Shown: positions 23,222 to 35,240 of the stretch, one piece after another
How the letters are laid out: the number at the start of each line of letters is the position of its first letter
Numbering within the stretch: the first letter of the stretch is position 1
Assembly: GCF_001998865.1 (NCBI RefSeq)
Contig: NZ_CP019607.1
Location: 3,534,001 to 3,598,000, forward strand
Direction: 5' to 3'
DNA: 64,000 nucleotides
Origin: Tessaracoccus flavescens
GTDB lineage: Bacteria; Actinomycetota; Actinomycetes; Propionibacteriales; Propionibacteriaceae
Translations under genes and position numbers: made by a program
Notes under the pieces: generated by a model
What the model saw: the letters and a program-made list of their open reading frames with translations, nothing else
Databases searched by the model: none
What the model was told of the DNA's origin: nothing

Positions 23222-24589
23222 ATGACGCCCATGACTGCGCCCGCCGGCACACCGGAGACCCGATCCGCCCGCCTCGACAGACTCCCGTTCAACCGACGCC
23301 ACCTCAAGGTCCTGACTGGATCGGGCCTCGGCTGGGCCCTCGACGCGATGGATGTGGGCCTCATCTCGTTCATCATCGCCGTGCTCGGACAGCAGTGGGG
23401 TCTCAGCGCGACGGAGAAGTCGTGGATCGCCTCGATCGGCTTCGTCGGCATGGCACTTGGCGCCAGCTTCGGTGGCCTGCTGGCTGACCGGTTCGGACGC
23501 CGTCACATCTTCGCCATCACGCTGCTGATCTACGGGATCGCCACCGGCGCGAGCGCCCTGGTCGGCGGGCTCGCCCTGCTGCTGGTGCTGAGGTTCTTCG
23601 TCGGGCTCGGGCTCGGAGCCGAGCTTCCCGTCGCCTCGACCTATGTCAGCGAGTTCGCTCCGGCCCGGATCCGCGGCCGGCTGATCGTCATCCTCGAGGC
23701 CTTCTGGGCCGTCGGCTGGACCGCCTCCGCCGTGATCGGCTACTTCGTCATCCCCGCCTCCGACGCTGGCTGGCGCTGGGCCTTCGCCATCGGCGCCGTG
23801 CCTGCGCTCTACGCACTGTTCGTCCGCTGGGGCCTCCCGGAGTCGCCGCGCTGGCTCGAGCGACAGGGGCGCCACGCGGAGGCCGAGCAGATCGTCAGCG
23901 ACTTCGAGCGCGCCTCCGGCATCACCGACGCACCGGCCTCCCCCGCCGACGACGCCCCGACGGCGCCGGCCGCCGAGGTCGCCGATACGGGCAAGGAGCG
24001 GCTCGGGGCCCTGTTCTCGCGCGAGTTCCGCGGCCGCACGCTCAGCCTCTGGGCGGTGTGGTTCTGCGTCAACTTCGCCTACTACGGGGCCTTCATCTGG
24101 ATTCCGACCATCCTCGTCGGCAAGGGCTACGACCTGGTTGCTTCCTTCGGTTTCACGCTGATCATCACCCTCGCCCAGCTCCCCGGCTACGCGGTGGCCG
24201 CCTGGCTGATCGAGGTCTGGGGGCGACGGGCGACCCTCTCCACGTTCCTGGTCGGCTCGGCCGCCTCCGCCATCGCCTTCGGGTTCGCCGACGGCGAGGC
24301 CGCGATCATCGCGACCGGCATGGCGCTGTCCTTCTTCAACCTCGGTGCCTGGGGTGCCCTCTACGCCGTCTCGCCGGAGATGTACCCGACGTCGATGCGG
24401 GGGACCGGCTCCGGTTGGGCCGCGGGCGTCGGCCGGATCGCCTCGATCATCGCCCCGCTGCTCGTCCCGATCCTGCTCGGCTACGGCGTCGGCGTGATGT
24501 TCGTGGTGCTCGCGGCCGCCTTCCTGATCGCCGCGGTGGCGACCTGGGGGCTCGTCGACCGGGCGGGACGCTCGCTCGACGACCGCTGA
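23222..24589 (+). CDS. MFS transporter, sugar/aromatic-acid or niacin porter type
   Basis: 455 residues with about 12 membrane helices. Family signatures: LADRFGRRHIF after helix 2, the helix 4-5 block VGLGLGAELPVASTYVSEFAPARIRGR, GLPESPRWL before the central loop, and SPEMYPTSMRGTGSG near helix 10-11. Membrane helix 1 contains DAMDVG, an acidic pair seen in aromatic-acid and nicotinate (NaiP/NiaP) carriers, so the substrate may be a small organic acid. That is inference only. Stand-alone, divergent from the hypothetical gene. Confidence 0.75.
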   Translation: MTPMTAPAGTPETRSARLDRLPFNRRHLKVLTGSGLGWALDAMDVGLISFIIAVLGQQWGLSATEKSWIASIGFVGMALGASFGGLLADRFGRRHIFAITLLIYGIATGASALVGGLALLLVLRFFVGLGLGAELPVASTYVSEFAPARIRGRLIVILEAFWAVGWTASAVIGYFVIPASDAGWRWAFAIGAVPALYALFVRWGLPESPRWLERQGRHAEAEQIVSDFERASGITDAPASPADDAPTAPAAEVADTGKERLGALFSREFRGRTLSLWAVWFCVNFAYYGAFIWIPTILVGKGYDLVASFGFTLIITLAQLPGYAVAAWLIEVWGRRATLSTFLVGSAASAIAFGFADGEAAIIATGMALSFFNLGAWGALYAVSPEMYPTSMRGTGSGWAAGVGRIASIIAPLLVPILLGYGVGVMFVVLAAAFLIAAVATWGLVDRAGRSLDDR

Positions 24590-24601
24590 CCCGCACACGC
24601 A

Positions 24602-24636
24602 CGAAGGCCGCGCCCCGAAACGGGACGCGGCCTTCG
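24602..24636. terminator. Bidirectional terminator between MFS gene and acnA
   Basis: An 11-base stem CGAAGGCCGCG/CGCGGCCTTCG capped by an inner CCCG-AAA-CGGG hairpin with one mismatch, between convergent genes. Confidence 0.85.
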
Positions 24637-24648
24637 CTCTGCTGTTGA

Positions 24649-27324
<2,676 letters not shown>

Positions 27325-27356
27325 CATTCTCCTTCTCGTTGACGACCCGCCAACTC

Positions 27357-27370
27357 TCTTGACATCAAGA
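27357..27370 (-). promoter_or_regulatory. Palindromic operator upstream of acnA
   Basis: TCTTGA-CA-TCAAGA, perfect six-base half-sites two bases apart, about 33 bases before the acnA start. It has the form of a dimeric winged-helix (MarR-type) site. Streptomyces TamR, a MarR protein, controls aconitase genes, but identity of the regulator here is not shown. Confidence 0.5.
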
Positions 27371-27502
27371 TACCACGTTGGGGCGCGAGGGGCGGCATCG
27401 CCGGACGCCGTCCATCCTAGTGCTCAGCGCTGCGCGTGTGCGTGGAGTTGACACCCACACCGTCAAGGGCTGGAATGCGGCGCCGACCAGCGGCGTCATG
27501 GC

Positions 27503-28630
27503 TCAGCCGACTGGGGCGGTGAGGATCGCGACGGCCTCGATGTGATGGGTCATCGGGAAGAGGTCGAAGCCGCGGATCGACTCGACGCCGTACCCCTCGT
27601 CGAGGAACGTGGCGAGGTCGCGGGCCAGCGCCGCAGGGTCGCAGGCGACGTAGGCGATCCGCCGCGGACCGGTGGCAGCGACGGCGCGCACGACCTTCTC
27701 CCCTGCCCCCTTGCGGGGCGGGTCGAGGACGACGAGGTCGACCTTCGAGGGCAGGTCCCGCAGGGCCCGCTCGAGCGGGGCGGCGATGAAGCGGGCCTCC
27801 GGCACGTTGCGCCGGGCGTGCACGATGGCTGGGCGGCTGAGCTCGATGCCGAGCACGCTGCAGCCTGCGTCCACGAGCGCTCCTGCGAAGAGGCCGACGC
27901 CGCAGTAGAGGTCGAGGGCGCGTTCGCCCTGCTCGGGGCGCAGGCCGTCGAGCACGGCCCGGGTCAGCACCTCAGGCGCCTCGCGGTGGACCTGCCAGAA
28001 GCCGGTGGCCGACACCTCGTACCAGCGCTCCCCCACGCGCTGCCGGACGGGATCAGGCCCGATCGCCATCCGAGGGCCGACGCTGGTCGCGTCCTCGGTC
28101 GCGACCGCGACGCTCACCTCCTCACCCGGGACGGCGACCTTGGCCGCCTCGCCATAGGGCGGATCGTCGGCGATCAGGCAGCCGCTGTCGGGAAGCGCGA
28201 CCACGGCGTGGGACCGGCGGGCCCGGAAGCCGAGGCGACCCTTCTCGTCGGCGGCGAACCGGAGCCGCGTGCGCCACCGCGTCAGCCCACCGTCGACCGG
28301 CTCGATCCTGCCCTCCCAGGCGACGCCCGCGAGCCGCTGCAACTGCTCGGCGAGCACAGCGGTCTTCAGGTCGAGCTGGGTGGCCGCGTCGGCGTGCTGC
28401 CAGTCGCATCCCCCGCACTCCCCCGCGATCGGGCAGGGCGGCTCGACGCGTCCGGGGGCGGGGTCGAGCACCTCGACGACGCGGCCCCGGTCGAAGCGCT
28501 TTCCGCGCTCCGTGACCTCGACGACGACGCGTTCGCCGGGTAGTCCTCCCGTGGTGAAGATGACCTTTCCCTCCGCGCGGGCGACCACGAAGCCGCCGTG
28601 TGCGACGGCGCCGAGGGTGACCTCGATCAT
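27503..28630 (-). CDS. 23S rRNA/tRNA m5U methyltransferase, RlmD/TrmA family
   Basis: 375 residues. SAM-dependent RNA uracil-C5 methyltransferase. An N-terminal TRAM/OB domain (about 1-58) is followed by a cluster of Cys66, Cys72 and Cys75 (ECGGC) plus a Cys near 150 (DSGCLI), matching the 4Fe-4S site of RlmD. The Rossmann core has LDLYCGVGLFA, LDPPRKGAG and the catalytic YVACDPAALARD. Its neighbour upstream overlaps by four bases (ATGA), and the pair next to two TrkA genes is conserved in mycobacteria (Rv2689c-Rv2692). Exact target base unknown. Confidence 0.9.
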   Translation of the reverse strand: MIEVTLGAVAHGGFVVARAEGKVIFTTGGLPGERVVVEVTERGKRFDRGRVVEVLDPAPGRVEPPCPIAGECGGCDWQHADAATQLDLKTAVLAEQLQRLAGVAWEGRIEPVDGGLTRWRTRLRFAADEKGRLGFRARRSHAVVALPDSGCLIADDPPYGEAAKVAVPGEEVSVAVATEDATSVGPRMAIGPDPVRQRVGERWYEVSATGFWQVHREAPEVLTRAVLDGLRPEQGERALDLYCGVGLFAGALVDAGCSVLGIELSRPAIVHARRNVPEARFIAAPLERALRDLPSKVDLVVLDPPRKGAGEKVVRAVAATGPRRIAYVACDPAALARDLATFLDEGYGVESIRGFDLFPMTHHIEAVAILTAPVG

Positions 28631-30657
28631 CGAGGAGGCCTCGGCGCGGAGGCCTTACGGGCACGCTGCTTGCGCGCATCGGAACTGGCGAGCTGGTAGG
28701 GAACGGAGGTGACCATCACTCCCTGCATGAAGTGCAGCCGGGTGCGGATCAACAGCGCCGTCTGGTTGTGCAACAACTGCTCCCACCAGTGCCCGACGAC
28801 GAACTCGGGGATGTAGACGCTCACGACGTCGCGCGGGTTCTCGGTGCGCAGCTTCGCCACGTACTTGATGAAGGGGCCGGTGATCTCGCGGTACGGCGAG
28901 GCGATCACCTTCAGCGGGATGCCGAAGTCCTCGGCCTCCCACTGGTCGAGGATCTCCTCGACCGCGTCGTCGTCGATGGCGACGGTGACCGCGGTCAGCG
29001 TGGTCGGCCTGGTGGCGCGCGCGAAGGCGATCGCCTTCACGGTCGGCAGATTGACCTGCTGGACGAGCACGACGCCGCGCACCCGGCTCGGAAGGGCGCG
29101 GTCGGAGTCGGGGGTCAGTGCGACCTCCTCCTCGACGGCCCTGTAGTGGTTCGAGATGGCGAGCATGAGCAGGAAGAAGACACCCATGGCCACGACGGCG
29201 AGGTACGCGCCGTGGGTGAACTTGGAGATCAGCACGATGACAAGCACGATGCCGGTGAGGGTGGCGCCGACGATGTTGATCATGCGGGAGCGGCGCATCT
29301 TCTTGCGCTTCTCCGGCTCAGACTCGACCTTCAGCTCGCGGGTCCAGTGCTTGACCATGCCGATCTGGCCGAGCGTGAACGAGATGAACACCCCGACGAC
29401 GTACAGCTGGATCAGCGCGGTGACCGAGGCGTTGAAGATCAGGACGAGCGCGATGGCGGCCAGCGAGAGCGCGACGATGCCGTTGGAGTAGGCAAGCCGG
29501 TCACCACGGGTGTGCAGCTGGCGGGGAAGGTAGCCGTCCTTCGCCAGGATCGAGGCGAGCGAGGGGAACCCGTTGAACGCGGTGTTTGCCGCGAGGAACA
29601 GGATCAGCATCGTCGCGGTGACCACGATGTAGAAGCCCGGCTGGAACCAGTCCATGAACACGACCCGCGCGAGCTGGCCGGTCACCGTGGTGGCCGCCGA
29701 GTGGATCGTGTTGCCAAGCGCATCGATGTAGTGCGTCCCGGTCAGCTCGTCGATCAGGTGGACCTTCGTGAGGTTCGCAAGCGCGATGATGCCGAGCAGC
29801 ATCGTGATGGCGAGCAGCCCGAGCATGGCGAGCACCCGTGAGGCGTTGCGGCTCTTCGGAGGCTTGAAGGCGGGCACCCCGTTGCTGATCGCCTCGACGC
29901 CGGTGAGCGCGGCGCAGCCCGAGGAGAAGGCGCGGGCGAGGATGGCGACGAGCGCCCATCCCATGACGTCCTCCGCGCCGTCCTCACGCACGACGATCAG
30001 GTCGGCCGTCTCGCTCATCAACTCCTGCCCGAGCACGAAGATGCGGAACAGCCCGATGCCGATCATGGCGAGCATGGAACCCATGAACACGTAGGTGGGG
30101 ATGGCGAACGCGCCGCCCGACTCGCGCACGCCGCGCAGGTTGACGATGGTCAGGAAGACGATCACGGCGACGGCCGTCCAGGCCTCATGCCCCTCAAGGA
30201 AGGGCAGCATGGCCTTCGCGTTGATCACCCCGGCGGAGACCGAGACGGCGACGGTGAGCATGTAGTCGACCAGCAGTGACGACGCGACCGTCAGCCCCGC
30301 GTAGCGACCGAGGTTGACCTTCGCCACCTCGTAGTCGCCTCCACCGCTCGGGTAGGCGTGGACGGTCTGCCGGTACGACATGACGACGACGGCTACGACG
30401 ACGCCGACCGCGAGGCCGATCTCCCACGAGAACATGAACCCCGCCATGCCGGCGAGAGACAAGGTGATCAGGATCTCGTCCGGCGCGTAGGCCACGGAGC
30501 TGAGCGCGTCGGAGGCGAAGACGGGCAGCGCGATGCGCTTAGGCAGCAGTGTCTCGCCCATCTGCGCATTCGCGAGACGCCTGCCGAACAGCAGGCGTTT
30601 GATACCCGAGAAGACCTTCACGCGCACAAACGTAGACCTAGTTGCCTCAAATGTCAT
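28627..30657 (-). CDS. APC-superfamily permease
   Basis: 676 residues from the ATG at 30657; a GTG some 12 codons in is an alternative, and the open frame above 30657 runs over the divergent gene. About 12 membrane helices in the first 470 residues (LPVFASDALSSVAYAPDEIL, YPSGGGDYEVAKVNLGRYAGL) are followed by a ~180-residue cytosolic C-terminal domain. Neighbourhood with two TrkA-type K+ regulators on the opposite strand suggests a KUP-like potassium or amino-acid carrier; the family is often called amino acid permease. Substrate uncertain. Confidence 0.8.
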   Translation of the reverse strand: MTFEATRSTFVRVKVFSGIKRLLFGRRLANAQMGETLLPKRIALPVFASDALSSVAYAPDEILITLSLAGMAGFMFSWEIGLAVGVVVAVVVMSYRQTVHAYPSGGGDYEVAKVNLGRYAGLTVASSLLVDYMLTVAVSVSAGVINAKAMLPFLEGHEAWTAVAVIVFLTIVNLRGVRESGGAFAIPTYVFMGSMLAMIGIGLFRIFVLGQELMSETADLIVVREDGAEDVMGWALVAILARAFSSGCAALTGVEAISNGVPAFKPPKSRNASRVLAMLGLLAITMLLGIIALANLTKVHLIDELTGTHYIDALGNTIHSAATTVTGQLARVVFMDWFQPGFYIVVTATMLILFLAANTAFNGFPSLASILAKDGYLPRQLHTRGDRLAYSNGIVALSLAAIALVLIFNASVTALIQLYVVGVFISFTLGQIGMVKHWTRELKVESEPEKRKKMRRSRMINIVGATLTGIVLVIVLISKFTHGAYLAVVAMGVFFLLMLAISNHYRAVEEEVALTPDSDRALPSRVRGVVLVQQVNLPTVKAIAFARATRPTTLTAVTVAIDDDAVEEILDQWEAEDFGIPLKVIASPYREITGPFIKYVAKLRTENPRDVVSVYIPEFVVGHWWEQLLHNQTALLIRTRLHFMQGVMVTSVPYQLASSDARKQRARKASAPRPPR

Positions 30658-30706
30658 GATCGCTGACTCGGTGCTATGTTCGGCACACACCCGAAGGAGG
30701 AACCCG

Positions 30707-31369
30707 GTGCACATTGTCATCATGGGTTGTGGCCGCGTCGGAGCCATGCTGGCGACAGGCCTGGAGAAGCGGGGCCACAGCGTCGCCGTGATCGACGTCA
30801 ACCCGGAGGCGTTCCGCCGACTGGGGCCGGACTTCAACGGCACGACGGTCAAGGGCGTCGGCTTCGACCGTGAGGTCCTCGAGGAGTCGGGCATCCGTCG
30901 CGCCGACGCCTTCGCAGCCGTCTCCTCGGGAGACAACTCCAACATTCTGGCCGCGCGAGTCGTGCGCGAGATCTACCACGTGGAGAACGTGGTGGCGCGC
31001 ATCTACGACCAGGGCCGCGCGGCCGTCTACGAGCGGCTGGGCATCCCCACCGTGGCGACGGTGCGTTGGACGGTGACGCAGGTGCTGCGTCGGCTGCTCC
31101 CCTCCGGAAGCGAACCCGTCTGGCGTGATCCGACCGGTGACGCCCGCCTGCTCCAGGTGCACGTCCACAACGGTTGGCTCGGCAGGAAGATCCGCGATCT
31201 GTCCCACGAGGCCGACGCCCCCATCCCGTTCGTGCTGCGTGTCGGACGGGGTCTCGTCCCTGACCGGGAGACCATCTACCAGGACGGCGATCTGATCTAC
31301 GTCGCGTGCATGACCGACCGCACCGATGAGATCGAGACGCTCTTCGCGAGCCCGCCCGAGAAACACTGA
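30707..31369 (+). CDS. trkA: TrkA-family potassium uptake protein (first of pair)
   Basis: 220 residues from a GTG with GAAGGAGG eight bases upstream. RCK-N Rossmann domain (1-130) with the nucleotide motif MGCGRVGAMLA and VIDVNPEAF; the RCK-C/TrkA-C domain follows (about 140-215). It binds NAD(H) or nucleotides and gates a Trk/Ktr-type K+ channel subunit on the membrane inner face. Matches CeoB of mycobacteria, where it likewise pairs with a second TrkA gene. The divergent APC permease starts 49 bases away. Confidence 0.9.
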   Translation: MHIVIMGCGRVGAMLATGLEKRGHSVAVIDVNPEAFRRLGPDFNGTTVKGVGFDREVLEESGIRRADAFAAVSSGDNSNILAARVVREIYHVENVVARIYDQGRAAVYERLGIPTVATVRWTVTQVLRRLLPSGSEPVWRDPTGDARLLQVHVHNGWLGRKIRDLSHEADAPIPFVLRVGRGLVPDRETIYQDGDLIYVACMTDRTDEIETLFASPPEKH

Positions 31370-31400
31370 CGCAACCCACCCACGACACGAGGACTACACA

Positions 31401-32081
31401 ATGCGGGTTTCCATCGCTGGAGCCGGGAACGTCGGGCGCTCGATCGCTCGCGAGCTGATCGCCAACGGGCACCAGGTGCTGCTGATCGAGAAGGACCGTT
31501 CGGCCATCAAGCCCGATTCGGTTCCGGGCGCCGAGTGGATAGAGGCCGACGCCTGTGAGCTGCAGACGCTCGAGGAGGCAGAGCTGGACCGCTGCGACGT
31601 CTCCATCGCCTCGACCGGTGACGACAAGGCCAACCTCGTCTACTCGCTGCTCGCCAAGACGGAGTTCGGCGTGCCGCGCACCGTCGCCCGCGTCAACCAT
31701 CCCGGAAACGAGTGGATGTTCGACGCGCAGTGGGGCGTCGACGTTTCCGTTTCCACGCCGCGCCTGATGTCGGCGCTCGTGGAGGAGGCTGTCTCGACCG
31801 GCGACCTCGTCCGGCTGCTCACCTTCAAGAAGTCGACGGCCCACCTTTCCGAGGTGACGCTCCCCGAGGACGGAAGGCTCGTCGGCATGCGGGTGCGCGA
31901 CATCGACTTCCCCGTCGACGCGGTGCTGGTGGCGATCATCCGTGACGGCATCCCGCTGACCCCTGAGCGGGACCGCGCGTTCGAGGCCTCCGACGAGCTG
32001 CTGTTCGTCGCGACCCAGGAGTCCGAGCCCGAACTCGCCGCCCTCCTCACGGACGACGACGAGGACGAGCTCGACCTCTGA
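31401..32081 (+). CDS. TrkA-family potassium uptake protein (second of pair)
   Basis: 226 residues. RCK-N domain with SIAGAGNVGRSIARELI and LLIEKD, then an RCK-C domain (LPEDGRLVGMRVRDIDFPVDAVLVAIIRDG). An acidic C-terminal tail (TDDDEDELDL) is distinctive. 31 bases downstream of the first TrkA gene, so the two probably form one transcript and a hetero-oligomeric gating ring (CeoB/CeoC arrangement). Confidence 0.9.
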   Translation: MRVSIAGAGNVGRSIARELIANGHQVLLIEKDRSAIKPDSVPGAEWIEADACELQTLEEAELDRCDVSIASTGDDKANLVYSLLAKTEFGVPRTVARVNHPGNEWMFDAQWGVDVSVSTPRLMSALVEEAVSTGDLVRLLTFKKSTAHLSEVTLPEDGRLVGMRVRDIDFPVDAVLVAIIRDGIPLTPERDRAFEASDELLFVATQESEPELAALLTDDDEDELDL

Positions 32082-32088
32082 GTTCGGC

Positions 32089-34646
32089 TCAGCCGAAGCG
32101 GACCAGGTTGTTGAACACCCAACCCGGCGTCACCGCGTAACTCCACCTGCCGTCGGGCCCCTTCGTGGCCGCGACCCGGTTGGGCTGCCAGATGAAGCTT
32201 CGGCACCCTCCACGTCCGGTCAGCGCCGTGTCACACTCGGTGTGCCACCGACGCCCCGCCGAGGTGAACTCGCCGGTGCGTGCGAGGGGGTTGCCCGCCC
32301 ACTGCGCCCGTGTCATCCGTGGCTGGTAGGTGAGGTTGTTGAACGCCCACCCGGTGGTCTGGACGTAGCGTCCGTCGGTGAGCGAGACCTGGGTCGCCCA
32401 CACCTCGGTGCGGCAGCGGACGGTGCGCGAGTACGGTTCGCAGGTCGTCAGCCAGCGGCGTCCGTTGACCTGGTGGTAGCCAGGGGTGCTGTACACGTCC
32501 ACGGAGGGTCCCGCCGTCGGGCTGGCCGTGGGGGTCGGGCTCGCGGTCGGCCGCGGGGTGCGTGTCGGCACCGGGGATCCGGTCGGGCTTGGCGTGACGG
32601 TGGGCTTCGGGGTGGCGGGGAAGCTCGGCCGCCAGGTGGGTGGATCGGCCAGCGCTCCGCCGGCGTAGCTGACGAACCGCCATCCCTCGACGCTGCCTGG
32701 CTCCGGGGTCGACTGCGAGGCGCCGAGCTGCGAGTAGGTCCACCTGCCGACGGTGCTGCTGGAGGGGCGGTTCGCCTGCCAGTAGGACCAGTACATCTCG
32801 CCGGCGTCTCCCGTCGGGTGGCCACCGATGGTGCGGATGAAGCCGTCGCCGGTGGTCGCGAAGCCTGCGCTGTGCAGCGCTTCGAGGCCCGTGGAGAAGC
32901 GCGTCGCGCATCCCCCGCTCTGCAGCCCGGTGTCGCGCTCCACCACGACCCAGACGTTGCGTGCGGCCAGGCATGCGGCGGCGCCCGCGTGCGGATCGGC
33001 CACCTGACGGTCACGGGTCACCTTCTGCGTCACCTTTCCGCTGAACGAGGGGTGGGAGAAGCTCCAGGTGTAGCTGCCCGCCGTCGGGTAGGTGACGACG
33101 CCGGCCTTCACGCTGACGCCCGCGGGCGCGGCGGTGGTCAGTGGGGCCCCGTCTGCGCCGACCACCGTGACGGGTGTGGGCTTGCCGTCTCCTGTGATCT
33201 CGGGGAGAGTCGAGGTCTGGGCCAGGGCGCTGAAGGCCGTCGCCGCCGAGGCGAGACCGGTCAGGTCACGCAGGTGGTTGCCGTCGAGGACGACGCGGTC
33301 GAGCCCGCGCAGCGAGGCGACCTGGCCGATGCGGGCGAGGCCGGTCCGCGAGAGGTCGAGCGTGCGGAGGGCCGGGAGCTGACCGAGTTCTCCGAGGTCG
33401 CCGAGCGGGTTGTCGGAGAGGTCGAGCGAGGCGAGCGACACCGCGTCTGCGAGCCCGTCGAGATCTGTGATTCCGCGGTCGGCGCAGCGGAGCGTGGAAA
33501 GGCCCGCGACGTCGGCGCGCGTCGGCACACCGTCGCTGCCTGCCGCCTCAGCGATGCAGGACCGGAGCCCCGCGTCGGGGATCACCGCCGGGTCGAGGAC
33601 CTTCTCGGTCACCGGCTGCACGATCGTTCCGCCGAACTCGGACGCGCCGTCGGCGAACGTCCAGGAGTAGCTCCCGGGCGACGGGTACGTGACGCGTCCA
33701 CCGTCGACGGTGATTCCCGTGGGTGGGGTGAGGGTGACGGCCGGGCCGCCGGTGCGCGGTCGTGGTGACGGGACGGAGGTGACGAGCTCTGCCGGGACGG
33801 CGTCGAGGGTGACGCTCTGCCACCTGGCCTTCAGGCCCATGAAACCGAGCTGGTCCAGGCTCCCGAGCGGCGACAGGTCGGCGATGCGGTTGGTGCCGAG
33901 GTCGAGCGAGGTCAGCTTGGACATGCCCGCCAGCGGCGCGACGGAGGTGATCTGGTTGCTCGAGAGGCCGAGGCTGGTCAGCCCGGTCAGGTCGGTGAGC
34001 GGGGTGAGGTCGCTGATCTGGTTTCCGAGCAGGTGGAGGCTCTGGAGCTTCGTCAGGCCCGCCAGGGGTCCGAGATCGGAGATGCGCGAGTTGTTGGCGA
34101 CGAGCCTGCTGAGGCCGGTCATGTGCTGGACGCCGTCGAGGCTGTCGATGCCCGGGTGGGGCGACTTTGAGCGCTGGGTGACGGACAGGTCGGTCAGGCC
34201 GGTCAGCGGTGCTAGCGCCGTAAGGCTCGTCACGGCGGAGCTGTCCAGGCTGAGCACGCGCAGCGAGGTGAGCGTGGCGAGCGGCGCGGGGTCAGAAACC
34301 GGGTTGCCGGGCAGCAGGAGCCGGTTCAGGCCCGTGAGCCCGGACAACGGGGTGAGGTCGGTGATCTGGTTGGTCGAGAGGATCAGCTCGGTGAGGCCCG
34401 TCAGGTGCTTAATCCCCTCGAGGGAGGCGACCGACCGGTTGACGCAGCTCAGGTCGGTGACCGTCGCGAGCTGGTCTGCCGTCGGTCGGACCCGACGGGC
34501 AGCTTGAGTCGCTCGGTCACGCAGGCGCGCAGCCCGTCGTCCGGGATGAGTGGCGCGGCGCTCGCGAGCGGTGCAGCGGGGGCGGTGGTCAGGATGAGGG
34601 CTGCGACGGCGGTCCCGACCGCCCAGCCCCTTGTCAGTGTCGACAC
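32089..34646 (-). pseudogene. Secreted leucine-rich-repeat protein with transcobalamin-like domain, frameshifted
   Basis: A GTG at 34646 starts a signal peptide (cleavage near ASA-AP, residue 30) and the first mature residues (LIPDDGLRACVTERLKLPVG). One base appears missing at 34483-34500, after which the other frame carries on: PTADQLATV, about ten LRR units (residues ~100-320, NQISDLTPL type), a linker, a second LRR set, then a DUF4430/transcobalamin-like domain (YWSYWQANRPSSSTVGRWTYSQLG...GSVEGWRF). A Pro/Thr linker and two C-terminal repeats ending W-x-FNNL follow. With the frame restored it is about 850 residues. Controlled by a cobalamin riboswitch, it is likely a surface cobalamin-binding protein. 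The frameshift may be real, an error or programmed. Confidence 0.7.
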
Positions 34647-34735
34647 TGGGTGTTGCCTTTCCGGCCTGTGCGAGGTCGGAGGGGCCGCGGGCGTAGCCGT
34701 CGGTCATGTCCCGATACCTCGCGGAACAATGCACT

Positions 34736-34816
34736 CGTCACGCATTGGTCCGGCTCCTGCGAGGCAGTTACGGTTGCGGGTCAGCCTGGGGTTCGCACCC
34801 AGTTCTCCACGTGACG
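34736..34816 (-). promoter_or_regulatory. Cobalamin riboswitch
   Basis: Minus-strand sequence contains the core CTGACCCGCAACCGTAA (34784-34768, shared with the CUG.CCCGCAACUGUAA consensus), the B12-box-like GGAGCCGGACCAATG (34757-34743) and GGGTGCGAACCCC before the core. A closing P1 stem CGTCACG (34816-34810) pairs with CGTGACG (34742-34736). An extended -10 box TGCTAGACT (34830-34822) lies just upstream. It sits 90 bases ahead of the LRR protein start and should repress it when adenosylcobalamin is plentiful. Confidence 0.82.
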
Positions 34817-34889
34817 CTGGGAGTCTAGCAGTGCCTCTGAGGTTGGCGCCCGGCCCGCGAAGGCTCGACGATGAGCACTACGGAAGGGC

Positions 34890-35237
34890 TCAGAGGAGCT
34901 CGAAGTCCGGGTTGTAGATCACGGGCACGCCGTCCTCCAGGGCGAGGCGACCCTCGACCTGGACGTGGCGCCCCGGGATGAGGCACTGCATGTGGCTGCG
35001 GCCCATCCACACGAGGCGGACGGTGCCGGTTCCGTCGTTGACCTCGGCCTCCAGCCAGCCGTTCTTGGCGTCGGAGGTCAGGGAGACGATGGTGCCGCGG
35101 AGCTGGACCCGCGAGCGAGGCTCGGCCGAGGCGACCGTCTGGACTCCCGCCACCTCAGACTGCTCACGCAGTTCCTCGTTCTCGAGTTCCTCGTGGGATA
35201 GGAACAACTTCCGCATCCGCTCACCGAGCGAAGGCAT
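34890..35237 (-). CDS. OB-fold nucleic-acid-binding protein
   Basis: 115 residues. An N-terminal helix (ERMRKLFLSHEELENEEL) is followed by an OB fold (about 40-115: RVQLRGTIVSLT...WLEAEVNDGTGTVRLVWMGR...PGRHVQVEGRLAL). The same small protein follows DUF3710 and dut genes in mycobacteria (Rv2694c). Binding partner unknown. Three bases downstream of the DUF3710 gene, so it is co-transcribed. Confidence 0.85.
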   Translation of the reverse strand: MPSLGERMRKLFLSHEELENEELREQSEVAGVQTVASAEPRSRVQLRGTIVSLTSDAKNGWLEAEVNDGTGTVRLVWMGRSHMQCLIPGRHVQVEGRLALEDGVPVIYNPDFELL

Positions 35238-35240
35238 CGC

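Noticed and set aside
30658..30945. Long N-terminal extension of the APC permease
   Set aside because: It runs over the divergent trkA gene and lacks any family similarity; the conserved part begins after 30657.
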